This document shows, in pieces, positions 63,735-63,938 of a stretch of 63,938 bases of DNA; the stretch's first letter is position 1; each line of letters begins with the position of its first letter. The notes under the pieces were generated by a model. That model made no database searches and was not told the DNA's origin. It saw only the letters and a list, made by a program, of their open reading frames with translations. Both the position numbers and the translations under genes were made by a program. The DNA is taken from assembly GCF_029223485.1 (NCBI RefSeq), contig NZ_JARHTP010000036.1:1-63938 (forward strand), written 5' to 3'. This stretch comes from Streptomyces coacervatus. Its GTDB lineage: Bacteria > Actinomycetota > Actinomycetes > Streptomycetales > Streptomycetaceae.

Positions 63735-63813
63735 CTCACTGTCGATCACGGTTCGTGTGTGAGGAGCGTGTGAGCCACACGCGGGCTTACACACCATCCG
63801 GCCATCGGCGCCT

Positions 63814-63938
63814 AGAGGTTGTCCCGTAACTGGTGGGGCGGTTGGTGCGTTGACTGGGCATGGGTGGGGTGATCTCAGCGGATGATCCGAAGTGGATCGA
63901 GCCGTTCTCCGGGTTGACCGAGTCGCAGTTCGCCAGGC
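63814..63938 (+). mobile_element. 5' end of an insertion sequence (cut by window edge)
   Basis: A sharp change after the tRNA terminator leads to GAGGTTGTCCCGTAACTGG, a terminal sequence of the kind seen at ends of IS5-type Streptomyces elements, followed directly by a transposase start. The exact left boundary is uncertain within a few bases; the right part is outside the window. Confidence 0.6.
63860..63938 (+). CDS. Transposase N-terminus (partial)
   Basis: 26 codons are visible: MGGVISADDPKWIEPFSGLT then ESQFAR. This is the opening typical of IS5-like DDE transposases (PFSGLT...QF), whose catalytic core would follow. Start may be ATG 63860 or GTG 63869. Truncated only by the window edge, so intactness is unknown. 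Confidence 0.6.
   Translation, partial: MGGVISADDPKWIEPFSGLTESQFAR

Noticed and set aside
63192..63797. Minus-strand frame with CPRQDSNLRTRL...LSYGG
   Set aside because: This is the well-known false protein made by translating the complement of a tRNA gene; it crosses tRNA-Arg and the terminator.

Overview
This window is chromosomal DNA from a Streptomyces species or a very close relative. The evidence is a very high G+C content with strong third-position G/C bias, GTG and TTG starts, leaderless genes with TANNNT boxes exactly 12 to 7 bases before the start codon, rare TTA (bldA) codons, and the adjacent polar-growth coiled-coil genes scy and filP. The order meaB / thiolase / mce / scy / filP ... 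nucS ... chitinase ... atp operon ... prfA / rpmE ... rho / thrB / thrC / hom / lysA is, from general knowledge, the conserved core order around the S. coelicolor SCO5350-5400 region. No plasmid, phage or biosynthetic cluster is visible. The only mobile element is the start of an insertion sequence at the right edge.

Layout. 1-2.3 kb: a SRPBCC / DUF4166 / TetR cassette with two TetR-type operators and a TTA codon. 2.3-5.8 kb: a thiamine-binding-type MTH1187 protein with a DUF3817 membrane protein, three tandem AIM24 genes, and a MarR regulator. 5.8-6.3 kb: remnants of a sensor kinase and a PepSY protein that look like the scar of a deleted two-component locus. 6.3-10.6 kb: an MFS exporter, then meaB, thiolase and methylmalonyl-CoA epimerase (acyl-CoA metabolism). 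10.7-15.8 kb: scy and filP. 15.9-19.9 kb: two paralogous ABC exporters. 19.9-30.1 kb: mixed conserved actinobacterial genes, including a TTA-containing flavin oxidoreductase, nucS (mismatch repair), a STAND-like ATPase with a Ser/Thr/Pro tail, a STAS protein, a 3-hydroxybutyryl-CoA dehydrogenase, a TetR-regulated DrrAB-type exporter and cobalamin adenosyltransferase.

30.2-35.1 kb: a two-component system next to a secreted CBM2-FnIII-GH18 chitinase, whose promoter carries the classic 12-bp direct repeats and DasR-like sites. 35.4-43.8 kb: DUF2550 and the F1Fo ATP synthase operon atpIBEFHAGDC, all on the minus strand, with a hairpin and a TTG start before atpC. 44.1-50.7 kb: WecA/TagO-type transferase, serine hydroxymethyltransferase, a phosphatase-like protein lacking its nucleophilic Cys, TsaC/Sua5, prmC, prfA and rpmE (cell wall and translation). 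50.8-56.2 kb: LCP wall ligase, secreted trypsin-like protease with FG-GAP repeats, and rho. 56.6-62.7 kb: thrB, thrC, hom, lysA and the ArgRS-like nrtL (aspartate-family amino acids). 62.8 kb to end: a single-domain response regulator, tRNA-Arg(CCG), a terminator and the 5' end of an IS.

How the genes work together: most of the right two thirds is housekeeping and transcribed from the minus strand. Thiolase, epimerase, MeaB and cobalamin adenosyltransferase all serve C4/C5 acyl-CoA and B12-dependent mutase chemistry. Scy and FilP organise tip growth. The chitinase with its regulators links N-acetylglucosamine sensing to chitin use. The less conserved left end and a few inserts (TTA genes, the deletion scar, the IS) are where this strain most likely differs from its relatives. 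Function calls rest on motifs and family recognition by eye; no database search was run.
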